From the NCBI GenBank assembly GCA_964575975.1, contig CAZNTU010000012.1, positions 1 to 55,169 of the forward strand: a stretch of 55,169 bases of DNA. The letters run 5' to 3'. The stretch comes from G963674505 sp964575975. GTDB taxonomy: Bacteria > Desulfobacterota > Desulfobacteria > Desulfobacterales > SKZT01. Below are positions 9,278 to 18,627 of the stretch, piece after piece; position 1 is the stretch's first letter, and every line of letters begins with the position of its first letter. A program made the translations under genes and the position numbers. The notes beneath the pieces were generated by a model. The model was given only the letters and a program-made list of their open reading frames with translations. It did no database searches and was not told the origin of the DNA.

Positions 9278-10380
9278 CGAAGACTTCCGCAAATATCGTA
9301 ATCGCGGGCGGCGGTACCGGCGGACACTTGTTTCCCGCAGTTTCCATCGCCCAGCAATTCGTCTCCGAAAACGCGTCGAACCGGATTCTTTTCGTCAGCA
9401 CGGGGAAGCCGATCGAGGTAAGCGTACTGGAAAGGTATGGCTTCGAGCTTCGAACCATTACCGCCGAGGGGCTTAAGGGAAGAGGGTTTTTTGGAAAAAT
9501 CGGGGCGATTTTCGCTTTGATGCGGGGGATTTCCCAGAGCAAGGAAATTCTGGATTCTTTCAAGCCGGATTTGGTGGTCGGGATGGGAAGCTATTCGGCG
9601 GCCCCGGTCGTGATCGCGGCCCGGAGAAAAAGGATTCCGGTGGTGCTTTGCGAACAAAACATTGTTCCGGGAATCGCCAATCGATTTTTGTCGAGGTACG
9701 CGGAGCGGATTTACGTCTCTTTCGCAAACACCGGGGGCAATCTTCCGCCGGAAAAGACGCTGTTTGTCGGAAATCCGGTCCGGCAGGAAATTCTGAAGGT
9801 CGAGCGGAGAAAAAAAGGTGCGGACGAACCTTTTACGATTTTGATTATCGGCGGAAGCCAAGGCGCGCACCGAATCAATACCGCCATGGTCGAAGCCTTG
9901 GAAACATTGAAGGACATCGGCAATCTGTATTTCGTTCATCAGACCGGGGAGGCGGACGAAAGCCTTGTCAAATCGGCTTACGCGAAAAACGAAATACCGG
10001 CCGAGGCCAAGGCGTTTTTTACGGATATGGCGCGGGTCTACGAGATGGCCGACTTGGCGGTATGCAGGGCAGGGGCCACCACGGTGGCCGAGCTTTCCGC
10101 CCTTGCCGTTCCTGCTTTTTTCATACCGTTTCCGTTCGCCGCCGACAATCACCAGGCGTTGAACGCCAAGAGCCTTTGCGACGCCGGCGCGGCCGAAATG
10201 GTCCTCGAAAAGGATTTGACCGGGGATTTGCTGGCCGAAAAGATCGTTCGGTTGGCAGGAAATCCGCGGCTTCTGGATCAAATGGCGCAAAAGGCGAAAT
10301 CCCTGGGGCGGCCGGACGCCGCCGTAAGAATCGTAAGGGACTGTTACGAGTTAATCGAGAAGAAAAACGGGGGAATATAA
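9274..10380 (+). CDS. murG: lipid II synthase (N-acetylglucosaminyltransferase MurG)
   Basis: A 368-residue GT28 glycosyltransferase that adds GlcNAc from UDP-GlcNAc to lipid I at the inner face of the membrane. The N-terminal glycine-rich loop GGGTGGHLFPA is at about residues 12-22. The inter-domain loop has GGSQGAHRIN, and the donor-binding region has CRAGATTVAEL and FPFAADNHQALNA. It overlaps ftsW by ATGA and is followed seven bases later by murC. Confidence 0.96.
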   Translation: MTKTSANIVIAGGGTGGHLFPAVSIAQQFVSENASNRILFVSTGKPIEVSVLERYGFELRTITAEGLKGRGFFGKIGAIFALMRGISQSKEILDSFKPDLVVGMGSYSAAPVVIAARRKRIPVVLCEQNIVPGIANRFLSRYAERIYVSFANTGGNLPPEKTLFVGNPVRQEILKVERRKKGADEPFTILIIGGSQGAHRINTAMVEALETLKDIGNLYFVHQTGEADESLVKSAYAKNEIPAEAKAFFTDMARVYEMADLAVCRAGATTVAELSALAVPAFFIPFPFAADNHQALNAKSLCDAGAAEMVLEKDLTGDLLAEKIVRLAGNPRLLDQMAQKAKSLGRPDAAVRIVRDCYELIEKKNGGI

Positions 10381-10387
10381 CCGGATC

Positions 10388-11773
10388 ATGTATCTGAAAA
10401 AATATCACATTCATTTTGTCGGAATCGGAGGAATCGGCATGAGCGGCATAGCAGAGCTTCTGTTGACGCTCGGATACCAAGTGTCCGGCTCCGACCTGAA
10501 AGCGTCCGACATTACGGACCGCCTGAAAGAGCGTGGAGGAAAGATCTATATCGGCCACGACGAGGAACAGGTGAAGGGCGCAGACGTGGTTGTCGTCTCG
10601 TCTGCGGTAAAAAACGACAACCCCGAGGTCGTCGCGGCCGCGAAAACCTCCGTCCCCGTCGTTCCGAGGGCCGAAATGCTGGCGGAACTGATGCGGTTGA
10701 AATACAGTGTGGCCATCGCGGGCGCCCACGGAAAGACCACCACCACCTCCATCGTTTCCTCCGTGTTGGCCAAAGGCGGTTTGGACCCCACCGTGGTTAT
10801 CGGCGGCAAGCTGAAGAGCATCGGTTCCAACGCGGTATTGGGGAAAGGCGATTTCATCGTGGCCGAGGCCGACGAAAGCGACGGCTCGTTTTTAAGAATG
10901 TCCCCCACAATCGCGGTGGTGACCAACATCGACCGGGAGCACCTCGACTACTACGCGGGAATCGAGGAAATCAGGCAGTCGTTTCTGGATTTCGTCCATA
11001 GAATTCCTTTTTACGGACTGGCGGTGCTGTGTCTCGACAACGAGCATGTGCAGGACCTCATCCCGAAAATCGGAAAAAGATTCACTACATTCGGGATGAG
11101 CAGCCAAGCGGATTTCCAGGCCAAGGAAATCGAGTTCGACGGCCTTCGGAGCATGTTTTCCGTCTACCGCACGGGAGAGAAGCTGGGAGATGTCCTGCTG
11201 AACCTTCCTGGCTTGCACAACGTGTCCAACTCGTTGGCGGCGGTGGCGGTGGGACTGGAACTCGGCATTCCCTTCGACGTGATAAGGGAGGCGCTGGAGA
11301 ACCACCAGGGCGTTCAGCGCCGTCTGGAAATAAAGGGGAGAAAAAACGGTATCACGGTGGTGGACGATTACGGACATCATCCCACGGAGATCAAGACGAC
11401 GCTGAAAGCGGCGAGGGGCAGCTGGCCCGGAAGACGCCTGGTAGTCGTATTCCAGCCTCACAGGTACACAAGAACCAGCGCATTGTTCGCGGATTTTGCA
11501 AGGTCGTTCTACGATTCGGACTCGTTAATGGTGCTCCCCGTCTACGCGGCCGGGGAGAAGAGGATCGAGGGCGTCGACAGCATGTTGCTCTGCGACTCCA
11601 TCATGGCCCACGGGCACCGGGAGGTGATCTTCAAGGAGGATTTCAACTCCGCCGTGGAATATCTGAGAGACAATTTGAAAGAAGGGGATCTTCTTCTGAC
11701 GCTGGGCGCGGGGGATGTCCACATGATAGGAACGGAGGTCCTGAAAGCCCTTGGCCGGAATCAGCGGGGATGA
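10388..11773 (+). CDS. murC: UDP-MurNAc:L-alanine ligase
   Basis: A 461-residue Mur ligase, the first of the four peptide ligases, adding L-alanine to UDP-MurNAc. The N-terminal Rossmann motif is GIGGIGMSGIAELLL. The P-loop GAHGKTTTTS lies around residue 112. The MurC-specific DDYGHHPTEI motif is in the C-terminal part, followed by VFQPHRYTR. Its 3' end overlaps the predicted murB start by 23 bases, and murB has its ribosome-binding site inside murC. Confidence 0.96.
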   Translation: MYLKKYHIHFVGIGGIGMSGIAELLLTLGYQVSGSDLKASDITDRLKERGGKIYIGHDEEQVKGADVVVVSSAVKNDNPEVVAAAKTSVPVVPRAEMLAELMRLKYSVAIAGAHGKTTTTSIVSSVLAKGGLDPTVVIGGKLKSIGSNAVLGKGDFIVAEADESDGSFLRMSPTIAVVTNIDREHLDYYAGIEEIRQSFLDFVHRIPFYGLAVLCLDNEHVQDLIPKIGKRFTTFGMSSQADFQAKEIEFDGLRSMFSVYRTGEKLGDVLLNLPGLHNVSNSLAAVAVGLELGIPFDVIREALENHQGVQRRLEIKGRKNGITVVDDYGHHPTEIKTTLKAARGSWPGRRLVVVFQPHRYTRTSALFADFARSFYDSDSLMVLPVYAAGEKRIEGVDSMLLCDSIMAHGHREVIFKEDFNSAVEYLRDNLKEGDLLLTLGAGDVHMIGTEVLKALGRNQRG

Positions 11774-12695
11774 AAGAAAATGGCTGAAGAGCCTTTTGGG
11801 GAATTCCGTCTTGTTCGACGAGCCCATGAGGCGGCACACGTCGTTCAAGGTCGGCGGTCCGGCAGACGTCTTCGCGACGCCCGAGAGCGAGAAAATTCTC
11901 GTCGAGCTGGTTCGGGGGCTTGGAGAAAGGGACTGTCCGTACTTGGTGGTCGGCGGCGGGACGAACTTGCTGGTCAAGGACTCGGGGATTCGAAAAGTGG
12001 TGATCGTATTGAAAAATGCTTTTAAAAACATTCGGTTCGATTCGAAAGGCGGCGCGGTTCGCGCGGGCGCGGGCGCCGGGTTGAACGCCCTTTGCGGATT
12101 CGCTTTGAAGAAGGGGCTTTCGGGCATGAATTTCGCCCTGGGAATACCGGGTTCCGTTGGAGGAGCGATCGTCATGAACGCCGGCACGGCCAGCGGGGCT
12201 GTCGAGAGCGTGTTGAGGGAAGTGGAAGTCCTTTCTTCCGACGGACGAATCTCCGCGTTGAAAAAGGAGTCTCTGTGTTTTTCGTATCGGAAACTGGTTT
12301 GGAAAATGGGCGGGGGAAAAAAGGCGACGGATTCGCCGATTGTTTTGAGAGGCTTTTTCGACTTGACGCCGGACGATCCCGCGAAATTGAAAAAGGACGC
12401 CGAGGAGATCGTCAGGAGAAGGAAGGAAAGACAACCCTCGTCGATGCCAAGCGCCGGATGTTTCTTCAAGAATCCTCCGGGGCGAATGCCTGCGGGCATG
12501 CTCATCGACTTGGCGGGGTTGAAGGGAAAATCGGTCGGGGGCGCCGAAATTTCGGCGAGGCACGCGAATTTTATCGTCAACCGGAAAAGCGCCTCCGCGG
12601 CGGACATAATTTCATTGAAGGAACTTGTTCAGGAGACCGTCAAAAACAAGTTCGACATCGATTTGGAGCCGGAAGTAAAGATTGTCGGGGATTGA
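11751..12695 (+). CDS. murB: UDP-N-acetylenolpyruvoylglucosamine reductase
   Basis: A 314-residue FAD enzyme that reduces enolpyruvyl-UDP-GlcNAc with NADPH to UDP-MurNAc. Visible motifs: RRHTSFKVGGPAD, the FAD-binding VVGGGTNLLVKDSG, GIPGSVGGAIVMNAG, and SAGCFFKNP. In the last motif the proton-donating residue, Ser in E. coli MurB, is Cys. The length and the lack of a type I insertion fit the shorter type II enzymes. No ATG precedes the conserved N-terminus; TTG 11751, with GGAGG 12 bases upstream inside murC, is the best start. Confidence 0.93.
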   Translation: MAGISGDERKWLKSLLGNSVLFDEPMRRHTSFKVGGPADVFATPESEKILVELVRGLGERDCPYLVVGGGTNLLVKDSGIRKVVIVLKNAFKNIRFDSKGGAVRAGAGAGLNALCGFALKKGLSGMNFALGIPGSVGGAIVMNAGTASGAVESVLREVEVLSSDGRISALKKESLCFSYRKLVWKMGGGKKATDSPIVLRGFFDLTPDDPAKLKKDAEEIVRRRKERQPSSMPSAGCFFKNPPGRMPAGMLIDLAGLKGKSVGGAEISARHANFIVNRKSASAADIISLKELVQETVKNKFDIDLEPEVKIVGD

Positions 12696-12696
12696 T

Positions 12697-13572
12697 ATGA
12701 TCAAAAAAAGACGTTACCGAAAAAATCGACGAAAGGACAGCCCGGCGACTGTCAGAGCAAGGAGAATCGCCCGTGCGGCCAAGATTTTCAAGGCGACGGC
12801 CGTAGTCGTATCCATTTTCGCAATGAGCGCCCTGTTCGTTTTCGGCCACGATTTGATGACCCAATGCGACTATTTCAAGGCAGACAAAATCGTGATCGAG
12901 GGGGCGGCGAAACTCTCGACCCAAGAGATTATGGAACAAGCTGGAATCTATGACGGGATGAACATACTGGCGGTCAACTTGAAGGTAGCCAGAAAAAAAC
13001 TGATGACCCATCCTTGGATCGAGAATGCTCAAGTGGGCCGCGAACTTCCCGATACCGTTTTCATTCGGATAACGGAACAAGATCCTCTGGCGGTGCTGGA
13101 CTTGGGCGCGAAATTCGTCATGAACCAAAGAGGGGAAATCTTCAAGGCGTGGGAACCGTCCGACCCCGACAACCTGCCCAGAGTCACCGGTCTTTCTTTT
13201 TCCGACATGAGGACGGCCGGCGAGAAAGGGAGCATGTTGTTCGAATCCGTGATGGATGTTTTGATCATGGGGCTGGAGTCGGACTGTGTCGTTCCCAACA
13301 GCGTCATCCGCCGGATCGACGTGGATCGGCACATGGGGGTGTCTTTGTACGCTTCGGCCGAAAAGAAGGTTATTCGTCTCGGATTCGAAGACTATGACGG
13401 AAAATACGCCCTGTTGGAGAAGGTGATTTTCCATATCAAGGCCCAGCAGTCGTTCACCGATTACAATTCGATCGATTTGACCAATCCGGACAGCATCGTC
13501 GTGTTTCCGGCGAAAAACGACGAACAGACCGAAAAGATTCAAAAGACGGTTGCCAAAAACAAGAAGGCGTAA
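12697..13572 (+). CDS. ftsQ: cell division protein FtsQ
   Basis: A 291-residue bitopic membrane protein. The N-terminus is very basic (KKRRYRKNRRK); one membrane segment lies at about residues 33-53. It is followed by a POTRA domain (about 60-130, with a typical ANKIxIxG-like start at KADKIVIEGAAKL) and the FtsQ C-terminal domain with HPWIENAQVGRELPDTVFIRITEQDP. FtsQ links early and late divisome proteins. ATG 12697 follows the murB stop by one base; an upstream in-frame TTG at 12682 is less likely. The C-terminal tail is charged. Confidence 0.92.
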   Translation: MIKKRRYRKNRRKDSPATVRARRIARAAKIFKATAVVVSIFAMSALFVFGHDLMTQCDYFKADKIVIEGAAKLSTQEIMEQAGIYDGMNILAVNLKVARKKLMTHPWIENAQVGRELPDTVFIRITEQDPLAVLDLGAKFVMNQRGEIFKAWEPSDPDNLPRVTGLSFSDMRTAGEKGSMLFESVMDVLIMGLESDCVVPNSVIRRIDVDRHMGVSLYASAEKKVIRLGFEDYDGKYALLEKVIFHIKAQQSFTDYNSIDLTNPDSIVVFPAKNDEQTEKIQKTVAKNKKA

Positions 13573-13645
13573 ACAAAAGAAGGTGGATGCAAATCGGAAG
13601 ACAGTGAAAAAAAACAAGGGGCGAAAAAGACAAGGAGGCGTCAAC

Positions 13646-14872
13646 TTGCAGGCACAGGATAATATCATTGTCGGCCTCGACATTGGAACGACGAAAATTT
13701 GCGCGGTGGTGGGCGAAGTCGATAACGGGGAGATCAACATTATCGGGATTGGCACGCATCCGAGCATAGGCCTTCGAAAAGGCGTGGTGGTCAACATCGA
13801 ATCCACGGTCGATTCCATCAAGAAGGCGGTGGAAGAGGCCGAAATGATGGCCGGGTGTGAAATATCTTCCGTTTACGCCGGGATCGCCGGCGGCCATCTC
13901 ACCGGATTCAACAGCCGGGGCATCATTGCCATCAAAGGGGGGGAGGTTACCCAGCATGATGTGGACCGGGTTATCGAGGCCGCACGAGCCGTGGCCATTC
14001 CCATGGACCGGGAACTGATCCATGTTCTCCCGCAGGAGTTCATCGTAGACGAGCAGACGGGTATCGCCAATCCCATCGGGATGGCCGGCGTGCGGCTGGA
14101 GGCGAAGATCCACATTGTGACGGGCGCGGTCACGTCGGCCCACAACATCGTGAAATGCGCAAACCGCGCCGGGCTAGACGTGTGCGACGTTGTCCTGGAA
14201 TCCTTGGCTTCCGCCGACGCCGTTCTCGCCGAAGAGGAAAAGGAACTCGGCACGGCCCTCATCGACATGGGCGGAGGTACCAGCGACTTGGCCATATTCA
14301 GCCGCAAAAACATTCGCCACACCTTCGTCCTGTCCCTCGGCGGGGACAATATGACCAACGATATCGCCATTGGACTAAGGGCGCCCTTGGCCGAGGCGGA
14401 AAAAATCAAGATAAAATACGGCACGGCCGTCGCCGCCAGCGTCAGGAGCAACGAGAACATCGAAGTGCCCGGCATGGGCGGCAGAGGGACGCGCAAATTG
14501 CCGAAACAAGTGTTGGGGGAAATATTGGAGCCTAGGGTGGAAGAAATATTCGAATTGATCAGAAGAGAAATATGTCGCGCGGAGATGGAAAAACTGATCA
14601 CTTCCGGAGTTGTAATCACGGGAGGAACCGCCCTTCTGGACGGGATCACGGAAGTGGCCGAATCCGTGTTTCACGTTCCCGCGAGGCTGGGGCTTCCGCA
14701 AGGAATCAGCGGTCTCGTCGACGTGGTCAACAATCCCATGTACGCCACCGGCGTGGGTTTGGTTCTCTACGGCGCCCGCAACCAGGATTCCGATAAGTTC
14801 AGGATCAGAGATTCCAATATTTTCTATCGGCTAATGACGCGAATGAAAAAGTGGTTTAGGGAAATTATTTAA
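13646..14872 (+). CDS. ftsA: cell division protein FtsA
   Basis: A 408-residue actin-like ATPase that tethers FtsZ to the membrane. The phosphate-1 loop is VGLDIGTTKICAVVGE at the N-terminus, followed by the SHS2 (1C) domain. IDMGGGTSDLAIF is the phosphate-2 motif and GVVITGGTALLDG the adenosine motif. The C-terminal MTRMKKWFREII is an amphipathic membrane-targeting helix. The frame is open back to 13550 inside ftsQ, but TTG 13646 is preceded by AAGGAGG at 13632-13638 with seven-base spacing and gives the family N-terminus, so it is chosen. The 73 bases after ftsQ would then be untranslated. Confidence 0.95.
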   Translation: MQAQDNIIVGLDIGTTKICAVVGEVDNGEINIIGIGTHPSIGLRKGVVVNIESTVDSIKKAVEEAEMMAGCEISSVYAGIAGGHLTGFNSRGIIAIKGGEVTQHDVDRVIEAARAVAIPMDRELIHVLPQEFIVDEQTGIANPIGMAGVRLEAKIHIVTGAVTSAHNIVKCANRAGLDVCDVVLESLASADAVLAEEEKELGTALIDMGGGTSDLAIFSRKNIRHTFVLSLGGDNMTNDIAIGLRAPLAEAEKIKIKYGTAVAASVRSNENIEVPGMGGRGTRKLPKQVLGEILEPRVEEIFELIRREICRAEMEKLITSGVVITGGTALLDGITEVAESVFHVPARLGLPQGISGLVDVVNNPMYATGVGLVLYGARNQDSDKFRIRDSNIFYRLMTRMKKWFREII

Positions 14873-14901
14873 AACAGCAAGAAGGAAGGGGAGGATGAAG
14901 A

Positions 14902-16227
14902 ATGGACGAGCACCAGGATCGAAATTCCCGAGAAAACGGAGAGGCCGAGAAAGTCAGGCTTGAAAATACTAACAAGGAGGATAGCCCGATGAGCAGCAGA
15001 GACACGGAAGGGGGGGGAATGTCGATGTTTACTTACGTTGAAAGCGAAAGGAAGGAGCCAGAGGTCTCCATTGCCAGGATCAAGGTCGTGGGAGTGGGCG
15101 GAGGCGGCGGAAACGCGATAGACAACATGATCGAGACCAGCTTGAAAGGGGTTGATTTCATCGTCGCCAACACCGATGCCCAGGCGCTTCGGAAATCCAG
15201 GGCGCCGATGAAAATACAGTTGGGAGAGCATCTCACCCAGGGGCTGGGCGCCGGCAACAACCCTGCCAAAGGAAGGGATTCGGCTCTGGAAACCGAGGAC
15301 GCCATCCGAAAGGCCTTGGAGGGCAGCCACATGGTTTTCATCACGGCAGGCTTCGGAGGAGGCACCGGAACCGGTGCCGCGCCCGTGATCGCGGAAATCT
15401 GCAAAGAGTTGGAAATCCTCACGGTGGCGGTGGTCACAAAGCCTTTTTCTTTCGAGGGGAAGAAACGCCAGCGCCAAGCCGAGGAAGGCATCTATCAGCT
15501 CAAGGAGGTGGCCGACACCGTGATCACGATCCCCAATAACAGGCTAAGGGGTATTTCCAAAAAGGATTCCACGATGCTGGAGATGTTCAAGAAGGCGGAC
15601 GAAATTCTTCTGCATTCGGTAAAGGGCATTACGGACCTGATCATAATGCCCGGCTTGATCAACCTGGATTTCGCCGATGTCAAGGAAACCATGTCCAAGG
15701 CCGGCATGGCGCTGATGGGAATCGGCATCGCCAGGGGCGAAAACAGGGCGATCGAGGCTGCGGAGGCCGCCATTTCGCATCCGCTTTTGGAAGATGTCTC
15801 CATTGCGGGCGCGAAGGGAGTCCTGATGAACATCACTTCCACCAGTTCGCTGACGATGGAGGAAATGACCGAGGCGTCGGACCGCATCTACACAGAGGTG
15901 GGAGACGAGGCGGACATCATCTGGGGTACTGCCGTGGACGATTCCCTTGGGGACGAAATGCATGTTACGGTAATCGCAACCGGAATCGGTTCCACCGCCG
16001 AGTCGGCCATGCCGGAAAGGTTCAGGGCCGGCAATCTAAGGGGAAAGGTCCGCGACTTGACTCCGGCCGACATGGAAAGGGCCAGGGATTTCAACGAGCC
16101 TACTTTCATCAGGAACAAGAAGGCGATCGGAGAAAGCGGCGACGGCCGATACAGGAACTACAAGGGCCTGATCATCGACAACGGGGACCTGGATATCCCG
16201 ACTTTCTTGAGAAGAAAAGCGGACTGA
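14902..16227 (+). CDS. ftsZ: cell division GTPase FtsZ
   Basis: A tubulin-like GTPase forming the Z ring. The nucleotide-binding GVGGGGGNAIDNM and the signature GGGTGTGAAP are present. A variable linker leads to the conserved C-terminal peptide LDIPTFLRRK, the binding site for FtsA. From ATG 14902 the protein is 441 residues, with an unusual charged N-terminal extension of about 40 residues. ATG 14989, preceded by AAGGAGG with eight-base spacing, would give 412 residues, close to the family norm, and is a serious alternative; 14902 has GGGGAGG seven bases upstream. It is the last gene of the dcw cluster here. Confidence 0.96.
   Translation: MDEHQDRNSRENGEAEKVRLENTNKEDSPMSSRDTEGGGMSMFTYVESERKEPEVSIARIKVVGVGGGGGNAIDNMIETSLKGVDFIVANTDAQALRKSRAPMKIQLGEHLTQGLGAGNNPAKGRDSALETEDAIRKALEGSHMVFITAGFGGGTGTGAAPVIAEICKELEILTVAVVTKPFSFEGKKRQRQAEEGIYQLKEVADTVITIPNNRLRGISKKDSTMLEMFKKADEILLHSVKGITDLIIMPGLINLDFADVKETMSKAGMALMGIGIARGENRAIEAAEAAISHPLLEDVSIAGAKGVLMNITSTSSLTMEEMTEASDRIYTEVGDEADIIWGTAVDDSLGDEMHVTVIATGIGSTAESAMPERFRAGNLRGKVRDLTPADMERARDFNEPTFIRNKKAIGESGDGRYRNYKGLIIDNGDLDIPTFLRRKAD
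14973..14991 (+). promoter_or_regulatory. second consensus ribosome-binding site inside the ftsZ frame
   Basis: AAGGAGG stands eight bases before the in-frame ATG at 14989, which encodes MSSRDTEGGG. It is a better match to the consensus than the site in front of ATG 14902. It may be the true ftsZ start, or allow two FtsZ N-termini. Confidence 0.45.
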
Positions 16228-16682
16228 TTCGACTTTACCCCCCTCCACGGAAGGTATCGGACTCTCTGTTCATCGACGGGGAAAATCGCGGAAACGGAAA
16301 CATGCGTCGGCTCGTAGAGTGAAAACGAGCGCGATTTTTTCGGCAGGTCGGCCGACTCTCCCCTCCTCCGGGGGGAGTCGGCGGCGCCGGGATATTGATC
16401 GCTCGCCGATATCGATCCATTTTTCTGGAAGTTTGGTCGCGCGTCCGGCTTTTTCGCAAAACTCCATGCAACGTTGTTGTTTCATATAAATGCGATAAGT
16501 TTCCAAGTTTTCGATCGAATATGGTCCCGCTATTGCACCCAAGGACCTTTGAAACCGATGGAAAGGACCATGCGGACAGGAATGTCGACCATTGAAAACG
16601 ACCCTGTTTTGCTGTATCCTTCTTTCTCGAACCGATTCGGCAACTTTTTGGAAAATTGCAAGCTTGAAAATGGAAACAAAGC
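16228..16682. other. intergenic stretch after ftsZ
   Basis: 455 bases without a convincing gene. Short open frames on both strands have no recognisable product. The only clear structure is the hairpin at 16351-16382. No ribosomal or transfer RNA was recognised. Confidence 0.6.
16351..16382 (+). terminator. long GC-rich hairpin downstream of ftsZ (no U-tract)
   Basis: A 13-bp stem (GCCGACTCTCCCC pairing with GGGGGGAGTCGGC, one G-U pair) closes a six-base loop. It lies 124 bases past ftsZ. The downstream side lacks a T-run on either strand, so it is not a textbook intrinsic terminator; it could stabilise the 3' end of the dcw mRNA or be a palindromic repeat unit. Confidence 0.35.
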
Positions 16683-18386
16683 ATGGCAGTTCAAAACAAT
16701 GATCGGCGACTTCAGGAGACGGGCGCGGTGAAAAAGCAGTGGGGCGGACGCGTGTCGGTGTGCCTGGTCTACCCGAACCTGTACCCCATCGCCATGAGCA
16801 ATCTCGGATTTCAGACGGTATACGAGCGGATGAACCGCTTGGACCGCGTGGTCTGCGAAAGGGCGTTTCTTCCCGAAAACGACGAGGCCGCCAAGGGTAT
16901 CAGGTCCGCCGAATCAGGAAGAACTCTGGGAGAATTCGATATCGTGGCCTTCTCCCTTTCCTTTGAGAACGACTTTCCCAATATACTGAACATCTTAAAG
17001 TCGGCGAACCTCCCCTGGTTCTCCAAGGAAAGGGACCAAAGCCATCCCCTGGTCGTTGCAGGGGGCGTCGCGGTCTTTTTGAACCCGGAACCGGTTGCTC
17101 CGTTTTTCGACCTTTTATATATAGGCGAGGCGGAGGGGATCATTTCGCCGTTTTTCGACCGCTTCGACCCAACCGCCGACCGCAGGGAAAACTTGTTGGA
17201 AATCGCGAGAAACGTCCCCGGAATTTACGTGCCGTCGTTGTACCGCGCGAGTTACGGCGGCGACGGGACCTTGTCCGCCTTCGAACCTGCGGCGGACGTC
17301 CCGGAAAAGATCGAAAGGGTGTACGCGAGAAACGTTTCCGAGTTTTCCACAACCAGCGCTTTCATGACGGGGGACACGACGTTCTCCGACTCCTTCCTCG
17401 TCGAGATTTCCCGGGGTTGCCCCCGCGGGTGCCGGTTTTGCGGCGCGGGTTTCGTGTACCGTCCGCCCCGGTTCCGGCCCCTGTCCCTGTTGATGGAAAA
17501 CATGGAATCGGGCGCGGCCGTGTCGGACAAGATTGGTCTCATGGGGGCGGCCGTGTCGGACCATCCCGACGTGGAAAAGCTTTGCGAGTGGGCCCACCAG
17601 AGAAATATCCGCCTTTCGTTCAGTTCGTTGCGCGCGGACTCGTTGTCCGACGGGCTGATCGATGCGTTGCGGAAAAGCGGGGTCAAGACCGCCACCATCG
17701 CCCCGGACGCGGGCTCCCAGCGCATGCGCGACGTGATCAACAAGGGAGTGGACGAAGACTGCATCCTCTCCGGCGCAGAATCGCTGGTGGCCGCCGGAAT
17801 CCCTAACCTGAAACTCTATTTCATGATCGGTCTGCCGACGGAAACCAAGGACGACGTGGACGCGGTCGTCGCCTTGTGCAAGAAGATCAAGCACCGGTTC
17901 CTGAAATCCAGCAGGGCCAGGAAACGCATCGGCGACATCACAGTCAGCCTGAACTCCTTCGTTCCCAAGCCGTTCACCCCTTTCCAGTGGGCGGGCATGG
18001 ACGACGTCGTCACCCTCAAGAGCAAGATCGGGAGGATCAAGGACGGCTTGAAAAAGACGCCCAACGTGCGGGTCCATGCCGACGTTCCCCGATGGGCGTA
18101 CATCCAGGGGCTTTTTTCCCGGGGCGACCGCAGGGTTTCCGAACTGATCGCCGGATCGGTGGAAAACGGGGGAAACTGGCCGAAGACCTTCAAGGAGTCG
18201 GCCTTGAACGCTGATTTTTACGTGGTCAGATCGCGAAAGGAGGACGAGATTTTTCCATGGGATTTCATCGACCACGGCGTGAAAAAATGGTTCCTCCGGA
18301 ACGAATACAAGCGTGCTTTGCAGGAAAAGACCACGCCCCAGTGCCCCTCCGACGGTTCGTGCAAATTTTGCGGAGTATGCGGCTGA
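16683..18386 (+). CDS. radical SAM protein with B12-binding-like N-terminal region
   Basis: A 567-residue protein. The N-terminal part (VSVCLVYPNLYPIAMSNLGF, then a region with VAGGVAVFLNPEP) resembles the cobalamin-binding-like domain found before many radical SAM domains. The radical SAM cluster motif is CPRGCRFC (C246, C250, C253), which binds a [4Fe-4S] cluster to cleave SAM. The TIM-barrel domain runs to about residue 480, and the C-terminus ends in a Cys cluster, C-x5-C-x2-C-x2-C (QCPSDGSCKFCGVCG), suggesting a second metal site. It resembles the TIGR03960-type proteins in delta-proteobacteria. ATG 16683 has a weak ribosome site; GTG 16728 with AGGAG nine bases upstream is an alternative. 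Substrate unknown. Confidence 0.85.
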   Translation: MAVQNNDRRLQETGAVKKQWGGRVSVCLVYPNLYPIAMSNLGFQTVYERMNRLDRVVCERAFLPENDEAAKGIRSAESGRTLGEFDIVAFSLSFENDFPNILNILKSANLPWFSKERDQSHPLVVAGGVAVFLNPEPVAPFFDLLYIGEAEGIISPFFDRFDPTADRRENLLEIARNVPGIYVPSLYRASYGGDGTLSAFEPAADVPEKIERVYARNVSEFSTTSAFMTGDTTFSDSFLVEISRGCPRGCRFCGAGFVYRPPRFRPLSLLMENMESGAAVSDKIGLMGAAVSDHPDVEKLCEWAHQRNIRLSFSSLRADSLSDGLIDALRKSGVKTATIAPDAGSQRMRDVINKGVDEDCILSGAESLVAAGIPNLKLYFMIGLPTETKDDVDAVVALCKKIKHRFLKSSRARKRIGDITVSLNSFVPKPFTPFQWAGMDDVVTLKSKIGRIKDGLKKTPNVRVHADVPRWAYIQGLFSRGDRRVSELIAGSVENGGNWPKTFKESALNADFYVVRSRKEDEIFPWDFIDHGVKKWFLRNEYKRALQEKTTPQCPSDGSCKFCGVCG

Positions 18387-18627
18387 AATAAACGGAAAGG
18401 AATCGTCGGGTTCGCTTGCCGTCCACTCCCTTAAGCCCTGCCGTCCGAAAAACTGAAAAAAAAGTCCCATTATCCAGTAAATTCAAATACATAAATCAAA
18501 ACGACCTCCCGCTCTGTTCCCTAAAAAAAAACTTGCATGCGAAGAACCATTATGTTAAGTGAACGCTTTGATTTTTGGAGCACCCGGTTTTTTTTAATGA
18601 TCGTACACGGAAAGGAACTCGTTAAAA

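Noticed and set aside
18530..18600. Promoter-like TTGCAT/TTAAGT and TTGATT/TTTAAT pairs before the cytochrome gene
   Set aside because: Spacing or consensus match is poor for each pair; a promoter is expected here but I cannot pick one.
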